Below, in pieces: positions 45,452 through 53,300 of a DNA stretch of 64,000 bases. The notes below the pieces were generated by a model that was not told where the DNA came from, ran no database searches, and saw only the letters and a program-made list of their open reading frames with translations. The stretch lies in assembly GCF_011682055.1 (NCBI RefSeq), contig NZ_JAAQOM010000017.1:85926-149925 (forward strand), in the 5' to 3' direction. The stretch comes from Telluria antibiotica. Lineage in GTDB: Bacteria; Pseudomonadota; Gammaproteobacteria; Burkholderiales; Burkholderiaceae_D. A program made the translations under genes and the position numbers. Position 1 is the first letter of the stretch. Every line of letters starts with the position of its first letter.

Positions 45452-45477
45452 AAAAGCCCCGGCTCGCCGGGGCTTTC
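45452..45477. terminator. Intrinsic terminator for the SWIB-domain gene
   Basis: AAAAGCCCCGG and CCGGGGCTTT form a GC-rich stem with a short CTCG loop; on the minus strand a T-run (GCTTTTTGTTTTC) follows the stem. It also can end readthrough from the TSUP gene. Confidence 0.85.
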
Positions 45478-45513
45478 TGTATCGGGGCCGGTGGGACGGC
45501 CAGCGAGGTGTTC

Positions 45514-45918
45514 TTATTTGAGGTGATCCGAGATCAGCTTCGTCATTTCGAACATCGACACCTGCGCCTTGCCACCGAAGACGGCTTTCAGCTTGTCGTC
45601 GGCGTTGATCATGCGACGGTTGGCCGCGTCCTGCAGGTTTTGTGCCTTGATGTAGTCCCAGACTTTCTTCGTCACTTCCGTACGCGGCAGCGGTTTCGCG
45701 CCGACGACGGCGGCCAGCGTTGCCGACGGGGTCATCTCTTTCATGAAAGCGGCGTTCGGCTTGCGGGCCGCTGCCGGCTTCTTTGCTGCTGCGGTTGCTT
45801 TCGGTGCTGCTGCTTTGGCAGGAGCTGCTGCCTTTTTCGCTGCGGGCTTCGCCGCCGCGGCAGGCTTGGCAGCGGTTTTCTTGGCGGGTGCTGCGGTGGT
45901 TTTTTTGGCTGTTGCCAT
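45514..45918 (-). CDS. SWIB/MDM2-domain protein with basic Ala/Lys tail
   Basis: A 134-residue DNA-associated protein. Residues 1-55 are a histone-H1-like AAKK/PAAAKP tail (MATAAKKTTAAPAKKTAAKP). Residues 60-134 form a SWIB domain: FMKEMTPSATLAAVVGAKPL, RTEVTKKVWDYIKAQNLQ, DDKLKAVFGGKAQVSMFEMT, KLISDHLK. Such SWIB proteins are typical of Burkholderiales and chlamydiae and are proposed chromatin-like factors. A strong GGAGGCTCGAAG precedes the ATG. A second basic H1-like protein begins at 63465. Confidence 0.92.
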   Translation of the reverse strand: MATAKKTTAAPAKKTAAKPAAAAKPAAKKAAAPAKAAAPKATAAAKKPAAARKPNAAFMKEMTPSATLAAVVGAKPLPRTEVTKKVWDYIKAQNLQDAANRRMINADDKLKAVFGGKAQVSMFEMTKLISDHLK

Positions 45919-46100
45919 CTTCGAGCCTCCTAAACGGAACACATGGAAATTTGCGCGTGAGCGCACCCGGCTTATATTGGTAGGGTTTTAGTGTTCGTGC
46001 AAGTCTTTTTCGAAATTTTTTCACTCTTACAAGGCCTAAATCGACCGCTTGTGTTACCCGGGGCTCCCTGGAGGGGGAAAACGGGCGTCCCAAACGCAAA

Positions 46101-46134
46101 AAAGCCGTGCGGACGGGGCGTCGGGCACGGCTTT
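46101..46134 (-). terminator. Intrinsic terminator downstream of ffh
   Basis: AAAGCCGTGC (46101-46110) pairs with GCACGGCTTT (46125-46134); the minus strand then reads a T-run (GGCTTTTTTGCG). It ends ffh transcription 19 bases after the stop. Confidence 0.85.
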
Positions 46135-46152
46135 CGTGGAAGCGGGCAGGGA

Positions 46153-47520
46153 TCAACGCATGCCAGGCATCATGCCCTTCATACCACGCATCATCTTCAT
46201 CAGGCCGCCGCCCTTGAGCTTCTTCATCATCGTGTTCATCTGCTCGTACTGGGTCAGCATGCGGTTCACTTCCTGCACCTGCACGCCCGCGCCGGCCGCG
46301 ATGCGGCGCTTGCGGTTGGCCTTGATCAGTTCCGGCTTGGCGCGTTCGGCCGGCGTCATCGAATCGATGATGCCGCACATCCGGCGCACCTGCTTCTCCG
46401 CTTGATCCATGTTGGCGCCGTTGGCGGCCTGCTGGAACTGGGCCGGCAGCTTGTCGAGCAGGCCGGCCATGCCGCCCATCTTCTTCATCTGCGCGAGCTG
46501 GGCACGGAAGTCGTTCATGTCGAACTTGCCGCCCGATTTGATCTTGTTGGCCATGTCGGCCGCGGCCTTCATGTCCACGCCCTTGCGCGCTTCCTCGACG
46601 AGGGCGAGGATGTCGCCCATGCCCAGCACGCGGTTGGCCATGCGGGCCGGATCGAAGGCTTCCAGGCCGTCCAGCTTTTCCGACACGCCGGCGAACTTGA
46701 TCGGCTTGCCCGTCACGTGGCGCACGGACAGCGCGGCGCCGCCGCGCGAATCGCCATCGAGCTTGGTGAGGATCACGCCCGTCAGCGGCAGCGCCTCGTT
46801 GAACGCTTTCGCCGTGTTGATCGCGTCCTGGCCGACCATGGCGTCGACGACGAACAGCGTCTCGATCGGATTCACGGCCGCGTGCACGGCGGCGATCTCC
46901 TGCATCATCGCTTCGTCGATCGCGAGACGGCCCGCGGTGTCGATGATGACGACGTCGTGGTAGTGCTTCTTCGCCCAGTCGATCGCGTTCTTCGCGATGT
47001 CGACCGGCTTGTCGCTGGCCGTGGACGGGAAGAAGTCGGCGCCGACCTGCTTCGTCACCGATTCCAGCTGCGCGATTGCGGCGGGGCGGTACACGTCGGC
47101 GGAGACGGTCAGGACCTTTTTCTTCTTCTCTTCCTTCAGGTATTTGGCGAGCTTGCCGGTGGTGGTCGTCTTGCCGACACCCTGCAGGCCGGCCATCAGG
47201 ATCACGGCCGGCGGCTGCTGCGCGAACGACAGTTGCGACGCGTCCGGGCCGAGGTCGGCGCCCATCAGCGCGCCCAGTTCCTTTTGCACGACGCCGACGA
47301 GGGCCTGGCCCGGCGACAGCGAGCCGATGACTTCCTCGCCCAGCGCCTTTTCCTTCACTTTGGCGATGAATTCGCGCACGGCCGGCAGCGCCACGTCGGC
47401 CTCGAGCAGGGCCAGGCGCACTTCGCGCAGCATCTCGGCGGTATTGGCCTCGGTCAGGCGGGCCTCGCCGCGCATCGTCTTGACGACTTTGGCGAGACGT
47501 TGGGTCAGGTTATCCAGCAT
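46153..47520 (-). CDS. ffh: Signal recognition particle protein Ffh
   Basis: A 455-residue SRP GTPase. N domain from MLDNLTQRLAKVVKTMRGEA; G domain with P-loop GLQGVGKTTTTGKLAKYL, DTAGRLAIDE, and TKLDGDSRGGAAL; M domain with the Met-rich RNA- and signal-peptide-binding region ending MRGMKGMMPGMR. It binds 4.5S RNA and targets nascent membrane proteins to FtsY. In many betaproteobacteria the ypjD/PP0621/pilSR block lies divergent from it; here an ABC transporter separates the two. Confidence 0.97.
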   Translation of the reverse strand: MLDNLTQRLAKVVKTMRGEARLTEANTAEMLREVRLALLEADVALPAVREFIAKVKEKALGEEVIGSLSPGQALVGVVQKELGALMGADLGPDASQLSFAQQPPAVILMAGLQGVGKTTTTGKLAKYLKEEKKKKVLTVSADVYRPAAIAQLESVTKQVGADFFPSTASDKPVDIAKNAIDWAKKHYHDVVIIDTAGRLAIDEAMMQEIAAVHAAVNPIETLFVVDAMVGQDAINTAKAFNEALPLTGVILTKLDGDSRGGAALSVRHVTGKPIKFAGVSEKLDGLEAFDPARMANRVLGMGDILALVEEARKGVDMKAAADMANKIKSGGKFDMNDFRAQLAQMKKMGGMAGLLDKLPAQFQQAANGANMDQAEKQVRRMCGIIDSMTPAERAKPELIKANRKRRIAAGAGVQVQEVNRMLTQYEQMNTMMKKLKGGGLMKMMRGMKGMMPGMR

Positions 47521-47782
47521 GTTCTACCTTTTGTACTGATATATATATGAGCGGGCAACGCACAAACGTCCATTCTACCCCATGTGAGGGCGCGTTTTCC
47601 CCTTCGCAAGCCGCGCGGTCAAGCGTTTCGTTTGATTCTTGGTAAACGCTGCCGGGACGGTTTGACAATGCATTGCTTCCCGTTTATTTTCCACAGGTCC
47701 ACGGCGGCCACGTCCGTTCGCGGCCGCTGCAGCACATGCAGTTCATTCCAATAACGATCGTACCCAATCGGAGAGAGAGGCA

Positions 47783-48757
47783 ATGAAAGCAAACGTGTTC
47801 CGCAAGACCCTCGTCGTCGCCGCGCTGCTGGCCGCGGGCGGTGCCCAGGCCCAGGACGTCGTCCGGCTCGGCAATCTCAAGTTCGCGCACTACGGTGCCG
47901 TCTCGTACATCAAGGAAATCGCACCGAAATGCGGCATCAAGGTCGAGGAGCGCGTGTTCGCGAAGGGCCTGGACGTGATGCAGGCCATCATCGCGGGCGA
48001 GCTCGACGTCGGTGCGACGGCGTCCGAGGCCGCCATCTCGGGCCGCGCCGGCGGTGCGCCGATCTACGTCGTGGCCGGCTTCGCCAAGGGCGGCGTGCGC
48101 CTCGTCGCGCGGACGGACGGCGGCATCAAGGGCGTGAAGGACCTCAAGGGCAAGAAGGTGGGCGTGACGCGCGGCGGCATCCAGGAAGTGCTGTTGATGG
48201 CCGAGCTGCAGAAGGCGGGCCTGTCCGCCGACGCCGCGCCCGGCAAGGACGTGCAGATCGTCTACCTGGCCTACGCGGACCTCAACCAGGCGCTGCTGGG
48301 CAAGAACATCGACGCCATGATGCAGTCGGAGCCGCAATCGTCGCAGGCGATCAACAAGGGCTTCGGCGTCGAAGTCATCAAGCCGTACGACACCCCGATC
48401 GGCGAACCGGTGCGCACGATGGTCATGACGGAGAAGTTCTATGGCACCAAACATGCGGTGGCCGAGAAATTCATGCGCTGCTTCGTGATGGCGACGAACG
48501 CCTTCATCAAGGACCCCGCGCTGGCCGAGAAATACGTGCGCGAAGTCGTGTTCAAGGGCCAGATCACGAAGGACGATTTCGACGACGCGATCAGCAATTC
48601 GCCGTACTCCTACGACATCACGCCGGCGCACATCCAGACCACGACGGACATCATGGTCAAGACGGGCGTCGGCCGGATGGCCAAGCCGCCGGTGGCGACG
48701 CAGTGGGTCAAGACGGATCTGCTGGACGAGGCCAAGAAAAGCCTGAATATCAAATGA
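47783..48757 (+). CDS. ABC transporter substrate-binding protein (NMT1/SsuA type)
   Basis: A 324-residue periplasmic binding protein (signal peptide to GGAQAQD, residue ~22). The SsuA/NMT1 fold shows VRLGNLKFAHYGAVSYIKEI, AIIAGELDVGATASEAAISG, KGVKDLKGKKVGVTRGGIQE and LGKNIDAMMQSEPQSSQAIN. The family binds sulfonates, nitrate, taurine or pyrimidine precursors; the ligand here is not evident. It heads a binding-protein/permease/ATPase operon. A repeat pair separates it from the permease gene. RBS GGAGAGAGAGG is good. Confidence 0.9.
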   Translation: MKANVFRKTLVVAALLAAGGAQAQDVVRLGNLKFAHYGAVSYIKEIAPKCGIKVEERVFAKGLDVMQAIIAGELDVGATASEAAISGRAGGAPIYVVAGFAKGGVRLVARTDGGIKGVKDLKGKKVGVTRGGIQEVLLMAELQKAGLSADAAPGKDVQIVYLAYADLNQALLGKNIDAMMQSEPQSSQAINKGFGVEVIKPYDTPIGEPVRTMVMTEKFYGTKHAVAEKFMRCFVMATNAFIKDPALAEKYVREVVFKGQITKDDFDDAISNSPYSYDITPAHIQTTTDIMVKTGVGRMAKPPVATQWVKTDLLDEAKKSLNIK

Positions 48758-48758
48758 T

Positions 48759-48825
48759 GTTTGGTGGGCGGAGGCCGCCCACCCTACGATTGCAGTGACG
48801 TAGGGTGGGCACCCCGTGCCCACCA
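48759..48825. repeat. Palindromic intergenic repeat, copies 9-10 (inverted pair) inside an operon
   Basis: TTTGGTGGGCGGAGGCCGCC then CACCCTACG (48759-48788) and CGTAGGGTGGGCACCCCGTG then CCCACCA (48799-48825). The pair begins right after the binding-protein stop and ends 21 bases before the permease ATG, so it lies within the ABC operon message. Confidence 0.88.
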
Positions 48826-48846
48826 TTTGCGTGCGGGGGAACTGGA

Positions 48847-49680
48847 ATGACGAAACGCAGGTGGCAAGACATCGCAATCGGCATGGTCGTGCCGGTCGTC
48901 GCGATCGCGATCTGGCAGTGGGTGGCCGGCATGGGATGGGTCAACGAGAACATCCTGCCGTCGCCGCTGCAGGTCTGGCGCAAATGGGTCGCGTACCTGC
49001 TGCCGCTGCAGGACTTCGCGACCTGGCACGAAACGAACCACGGCAACTGGTTCGCGTGGGCCGTGTCCGGTGAGTTGATCACGGACGCCATTGGCAGCTT
49101 GTACCGCGTGATCGTCGGCTTCCTCGTCGGCGCGGGCCTCGCGCTGCCGGTGGGCCTCGTCATGGGCGCGAGCCGTGTCGCGTATGGCTGGCTGAACCCG
49201 CTGTTCCAGCTGCTGCGGCCCATTCCTCCGATCGCCTACATCCCGCTGTCGATCCTGTGGTTCGGCCTCGGCAATCCGCCCGCCATTTTCCTCATCGCGC
49301 TGGGCGCCTTCTTTCCCGTGCTGATGAATACGATCGCAGGCGTGCGCCAGGTCGACGGCATCTACCTGCGCGCGGCGCGCAACCTCGGCGCGAGCGGGCC
49401 GACGATGTTCCTGCGCGTGATCCTGCCGGCGGCCGTCCCGTACATCCTGACCGGCATGCGCATCGGCATCGGCACGGCGTTCATCGTCGTGATCGTGTCC
49501 GAGATGATCGCCGTGAACAACGGCCTCGGCTTCCGCATCCTCGAGGCGCGCGAGTACTTCTGGTCCGACAAGATCATCGCCGGCATGATCACGATCGGCC
49601 TGCTGGGCCTCGCCATCGACGCCGGCATGAACCGGCTGAACAACTATCTGCTGCGCTGGCACCGCGGCCTGGAGCATTGA
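48847..49680 (+). CDS. ABC transporter permease (SsuC/TauC type)
   Basis: A 277-residue inner-membrane permease with about six helices. The EAA loop that contacts the ATPase reads YLRAARNLGASGPTMFLRVI followed by LPAAVPYILTGMRIGIGTAF. N-terminal helix WQDIAIGMVVPVVAIAIWQW. It pairs with the upstream binding protein and the downstream ATPase, whose ATG follows the stop by one base. Confidence 0.93.
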   Translation: MTKRRWQDIAIGMVVPVVAIAIWQWVAGMGWVNENILPSPLQVWRKWVAYLLPLQDFATWHETNHGNWFAWAVSGELITDAIGSLYRVIVGFLVGAGLALPVGLVMGASRVAYGWLNPLFQLLRPIPPIAYIPLSILWFGLGNPPAIFLIALGAFFPVLMNTIAGVRQVDGIYLRAARNLGASGPTMFLRVILPAAVPYILTGMRIGIGTAFIVVIVSEMIAVNNGLGFRILEAREYFWSDKIIAGMITIGLLGLAIDAGMNRLNNYLLRWHRGLEH

Positions 49681-49681
49681 C

Positions 49682-50476
49682 ATGGCTGCACACATCGTGA
49701 TCGACAAGGTCAGCAAGGTGTTCGACGGCGACGGCCGCAGGATGGTCGCGCTGCAGGACATCACGCTCGAGATCCCGCGTGGCCAGTTCGTCTGTCTGCT
49801 GGGGCCTTCCGGCTGCGGCAAGTCCACGTTGCTGAACGCGGTCGCCGGCTTCGCGCCGCCCACGTCGGGCACCGTGGTGGCCGACGGCGTTCCCGTCACC
49901 GGACCCGGACCCGAGCGGGGCATGGTGTTCCAGGAATATGCGCTGTTCCCGTGGATGACGGTGGAGCAGAACGTCGGCTTCGGCCTGGAGATCAAGGGCA
50001 TGGCGCGCGCGCAGATCGCCGCACGCGTGGCCGAGCTGCTGAAACTCCTGTCGCTGGAAGACTTCGCCAAGCGCTACCCGAAGGACCTGTCCGGCGGCAT
50101 GCGCCAGCGCGTGGCGATCGCGCGCGTGCTGGCGCTCGACTCGCCCATCCTGCTGATGGACGAACCGTTCGGCGCGCTCGACGCGCTCACGCGGCGCAAC
50201 CTGCAGGACGAGTTGCTGCGCCTGTGGGCGGAACTGAAGAAGACGGTCATCTTCGTCACGCACAGCATCGAGGAAGCGATCTACCTGGCCGATCGCATCG
50301 TCGTCATGACGTACCGGCCGGGCACGATCAAGCGCGACATGCTCGTCGAGCTGCCGCGTCTGCGCGATCCGGCCGCGCCCGAGTTCAACGCACTCAAGCG
50401 TGAACTGGGACTGATGGTGATGGAAGAGCAGCAGCGCCACCACGACGCCGAAATCAAGGCCGCCGCTGTCGATTGA
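49682..50476 (+). CDS. ABC transporter ATP-binding protein (SsuB/TauB type)
   Basis: A 264-residue ABC ATPase: Walker A LLGPSGCGKSTLLNAVAG, Q-loop VFQEYALFPWMT, signature LSGGMRQRVAIARVLA, Walker B ILLMDEPFGALD, switch His in FVTHSIEEAIYLADR. The pattern is that of the nitrate/sulfonate/taurine group. It completes the three-gene importer. The stop is followed after 50 bases by ypjD, so the importer and the pil block may be read from one strand without a visible terminator. Confidence 0.94.
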   Translation: MAAHIVIDKVSKVFDGDGRRMVALQDITLEIPRGQFVCLLGPSGCGKSTLLNAVAGFAPPTSGTVVADGVPVTGPGPERGMVFQEYALFPWMTVEQNVGFGLEIKGMARAQIAARVAELLKLLSLEDFAKRYPKDLSGGMRQRVAIARVLALDSPILLMDEPFGALDALTRRNLQDELLRLWAELKKTVIFVTHSIEEAIYLADRIVVMTYRPGTIKRDMLVELPRLRDPAAPEFNALKRELGLMVMEEQQRHHDAEIKAAAVD

Positions 50477-50526
50477 TAAAAAGCCAAGCTGTTCCCGCCC
50501 ATTCCGGATGGTGTAGACTCGCGCGT

Positions 50527-51330
50527 ATGCAACTTACCCTATTCATCGCCGCGGCCATCCTGTACGCGGTATGCGCCCTGCTGCCGTCGCGGCGGGGCTC
50601 GGCCATTTCGGCCGTGACGGCCGTGGCCTGGGCCGTGCATGGCCTGGCGCTGTGGCCGGACATCGTGTCGAACGGCACCTTGCGCGTCGGCTTCGCGTTC
50701 ATGCTGTCGGCCGCGCTGTGGATTTCCGTTGCCGCGTACTGGATCGAGAACCGCAACTTCGCGCTGGACAGCATGCGCCGCATGGTGATGCCGTGCGCGG
50801 CAGTCGCGGCGATCCTGCCGCCGCTATTCCCCGGCAACCTGATGCCCGTGCAGGACCAGTCGCCCGCGTTCGGGTGGCACGTCGCGGTCGCGGTGTCGGC
50901 GTACAGCACGCTTACCATCGCCGCCTTCCACGCCGTGCTGATGGCGCTGCAGGAGGTGCGGCTGCACACGAAGCGCGCGAACAAGGGCTGGCTGGGGGCC
51001 GCGATCGACCAGTTGCCGGCGCTGCTCACGATGGAGCGGCTGCTGTTCCGCATGATCGGCATCGGCTTCGTCCTGCTCAGCCTCACCGTCCTGTCGGGCG
51101 TCGTGTTCTCCGAACAGCTGTTCGGCCGCGCGCTGCGCTGGGACCACAAGAACTTTTTTGCGCTGCTGTCGTGGTTCCTGTTCGCCGCACTGCTGGCCGG
51201 ACGCCGCTGGCGCGGCTGGCGCGGCAAGACGGCGCTGCGCTTCACCTTGGCGGGATTCGCCACGTTGGCGCTGGCGTACGTCGGCAGCCGTTTCGTATTT
51301 GAAGTCGTTCTGCACCGGGGGTTCGTATGA
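50527..51330 (+). CDS. Inner-membrane protein YpjD / CcsA-HemX family
   Basis: A 267-residue membrane protein with eight predicted helices. The CcsA-family signature region includes PAFGWHVAVAVSAYSTLTIA, a conserved His in WDHKNFFALLSWFLF, and VRLHTKRANKGWLGA. YpjD-like members are related to cytochrome-c assembly proteins but their role is unproven. The start is MQLTLFIAAAILYAVCALLP. Its stop overlaps the PP0621 gene (ATGA). Confidence 0.88.
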   Translation: MQLTLFIAAAILYAVCALLPSRRGSAISAVTAVAWAVHGLALWPDIVSNGTLRVGFAFMLSAALWISVAAYWIENRNFALDSMRRMVMPCAAVAAILPPLFPGNLMPVQDQSPAFGWHVAVAVSAYSTLTIAAFHAVLMALQEVRLHTKRANKGWLGAAIDQLPALLTMERLLFRMIGIGFVLLSLTVLSGVVFSEQLFGRALRWDHKNFFALLSWFLFAALLAGRRWRGWRGKTALRFTLAGFATLALAYVGSRFVFEVVLHRGFV

Positions 51331-51599
51331 CGCGACTGCTTTTCTGGATTGCGCTCGTCATCCTCGTGGTGATGGCCGTGCGCAGCAAACTGCGCGCCGC
51401 GCTGGAGCGCGCGCAAGGCCAGGGCGCCGGGGCGGCGCCGGCCGGTGCCGACGCGACGGCATGGAGCCGCGTCGAGGACAAGTCCGAACCGATGCTGTGC
51501 TGCGCCCGCTGCGGCGTCTATTTCCCGGCGTCCGAAGCCGTGCGGTCCGAAGGCCGCGATTACTGCAGCCCCGCGCACGCGCAACTGGAAACCAGGTAA
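51327..51599 (+). CDS. PP0621-family protein with Cys motif
   Basis: A 90-residue protein: an N-terminal membrane helix (LLFWIALVILVVMAV), an Ala/Gly-rich linker and a C-terminal zinc-ribbon-like segment MLCCARCGVYFPASEAV then YCSPAHAQ, giving CxxC...CxxxH ligands. This family sits between ypjD and pilS in betaproteobacteria and pseudomonads. Its function is unknown. Overlaps ypjD by four bases and precedes pilS by eight. Confidence 0.85.
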   Translation: MTRLLFWIALVILVVMAVRSKLRAALERAQGQGAGAAPAGADATAWSRVEDKSEPMLCCARCGVYFPASEAVRSEGRDYCSPAHAQLETR

Positions 51600-51607
51600 G
51601 CCGCCGC

Positions 51608-53278
51608 ATGGCGCCCTGGCCGTTTCTTTCCGCCGAGTCGCGCTCGACGTTCTGGCGTTCGCTGCAGACGCTCACGGTCACGCGCATCGTGATCGCGCTC
51701 GTGCTGTTGCTGTACCTGTCGCTGGACGTGCGCCGCGGCCGCGTGGACGGCACCGTGTATGCCGAGACCTGCATCGCCTACCTGCTGGCCGCGTTGCTGT
51801 TCGCCCTCGTCACCCAGCGCTGGCGCCGGCGCTTCCTGTGGCAGTTGTTCGGCCAGGTGCTCGTCGACATCGTGGCGATCTCGCTGCTGTACCTGGCCGC
51901 CGGCGGCATGCGCAGCGGCCTGGCGCTGCTGTACCTGTTCCCGCTGGCCGGTGCCGCGATCCTCGCGCCGCTCGTGCCCGCGCTGTTCTCGGCCGCGCTG
52001 GCGACCCTGGTCATGCTGGGCGAAAGCACGTGGCAGGCGCTCACGCGCGGCGACGACCTGCCGCTGACCCAGGCCGGCCTGACCGGCGCCGCATTCTTCG
52101 CGGTCGTGCTGGTGGTGAACCGCCTGGCGGCGCGCCTGATCAACCAGGAAGAGCTGGCCGCGCGCCGCGGCGCCGACTTGCGCATCCAGCAGGCGATCTA
52201 CCGCATCGTCGTGGACGACGTGGCCGACGGCATCCTCGTGCTCGGGCGCGACGGCACGGTCTTCGGCGGCAACCCGGCGGCGCGGCGCATGCTGGGGCTC
52301 GACGTGCAGCCGGGCGAGGAGGGCACGGCCTTCCTGCTGACCGACGTGCCGGCGCTGGAGCCGGTGGCGCAGAGCTTCGCGGCCTGGGTCGCCCACGGCG
52401 CCGGCGCGCCGGACGGCTACGTCACGGTCAAGCGCTGGCACGAGACGGAAGGGCCGGTGCGCGGCCGCCTCGACCAGCCGGTGCACCTGAAGCTGCGCTT
52501 CGCGCGCGTGGACACGCCCGAGGGGGCGGCCGAGCGCAGCCTCGTGTTCCTGCAGGACGTGAGCGCCATCGAGAACCAGGCGCAGCAACTCAAGCTCGCG
52601 TCGATGGGGCGCCTGACTGCCAGCATCGCGCACGAGGTGAGGAACCCGCTGTCGGCGATCGGCCATGCGACGTCACTGTTGGCGGAGGACCTGCACGGGC
52701 CGGCCGAAACGCGCCTGCTGCGCATCGTGAACGACAACGTGGCGCGCGTGAACCGCATGGTCGAGGACATCCTGAAACTGTCGCGCAAGGTGCAGCCGAA
52801 CGGCACGCCCGTGGCGCTCGACGACTTCCTGCCCGAGCTGCGGGCCGAATTCACGGAAATGCACGACATGGCGAGTGATATAGTGTGGGTGGGCGATGCC
52901 GGCGGGCGCAGCGTGCGTTTCGACGGCATGCACCTGCGCGAGGTGCTCGTGAACCTGCTCGGCAACGCGATCCGCTACGCCAGCGGCAAGCCGGCCAGCA
53001 TCCGCGTGTGCCCCGTCGTCGACCCCACGGGCCGCATGGAATTGCACGTGCAGGACGACGGCCCCGGGATCACGCCGGAAGTGCGCGCCCACCTGTTCGA
53101 GCCGTTCTACACGACGTCGAGCAAGGGCACGGGACTGGGCCTGTACCTGGCGCGCGAGCTGTGCCTGAACAACGGCGCGATGCTCGACTACGAATACCGC
53201 ACGGAGGACACCGGCCCGGACGGCGGCACGGGCGAGGCCAGCGGCCGTTTCGTGATCACCTTCGCCGCATCCATCTAA
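51608..53278 (+). CDS. pilS: Sensor histidine kinase PilS
   Basis: A 556-residue kinase with six N-terminal membrane helices (for example TRIVIALVLLLYLSLDVRRG to MRSGLALLYLFPLAGAAILA), a PAS domain (about 200-310: VADGILVLGRDGTVFGGNPA), a dimerisation/phospho-His helix (SIAHEVRNPLSAIGHATSLL) and an HATPase domain (NLLGNAIRYASGKP, DDGPGI, GTGLGLYLARELC). With PilR it controls sigma-54-dependent type IV pilin transcription. It lies in the ypjD-PP0621-pilS-pilR order. The start ATG has no strong site; it is chosen for the first membrane helix. Confidence 0.93.
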   Translation: MAPWPFLSAESRSTFWRSLQTLTVTRIVIALVLLLYLSLDVRRGRVDGTVYAETCIAYLLAALLFALVTQRWRRRFLWQLFGQVLVDIVAISLLYLAAGGMRSGLALLYLFPLAGAAILAPLVPALFSAALATLVMLGESTWQALTRGDDLPLTQAGLTGAAFFAVVLVVNRLAARLINQEELAARRGADLRIQQAIYRIVVDDVADGILVLGRDGTVFGGNPAARRMLGLDVQPGEEGTAFLLTDVPALEPVAQSFAAWVAHGAGAPDGYVTVKRWHETEGPVRGRLDQPVHLKLRFARVDTPEGAAERSLVFLQDVSAIENQAQQLKLASMGRLTASIAHEVRNPLSAIGHATSLLAEDLHGPAETRLLRIVNDNVARVNRMVEDILKLSRKVQPNGTPVALDDFLPELRAEFTEMHDMASDIVWVGDAGGRSVRFDGMHLREVLVNLLGNAIRYASGKPASIRVCPVVDPTGRMELHVQDDGPGITPEVRAHLFEPFYTTSSKGTGLGLYLARELCLNNGAMLDYEYRTEDTGPDGGTGEASGRFVITFAASI

Positions 53279-53300
53279 CGTCACGGAAACATAGATAGCC

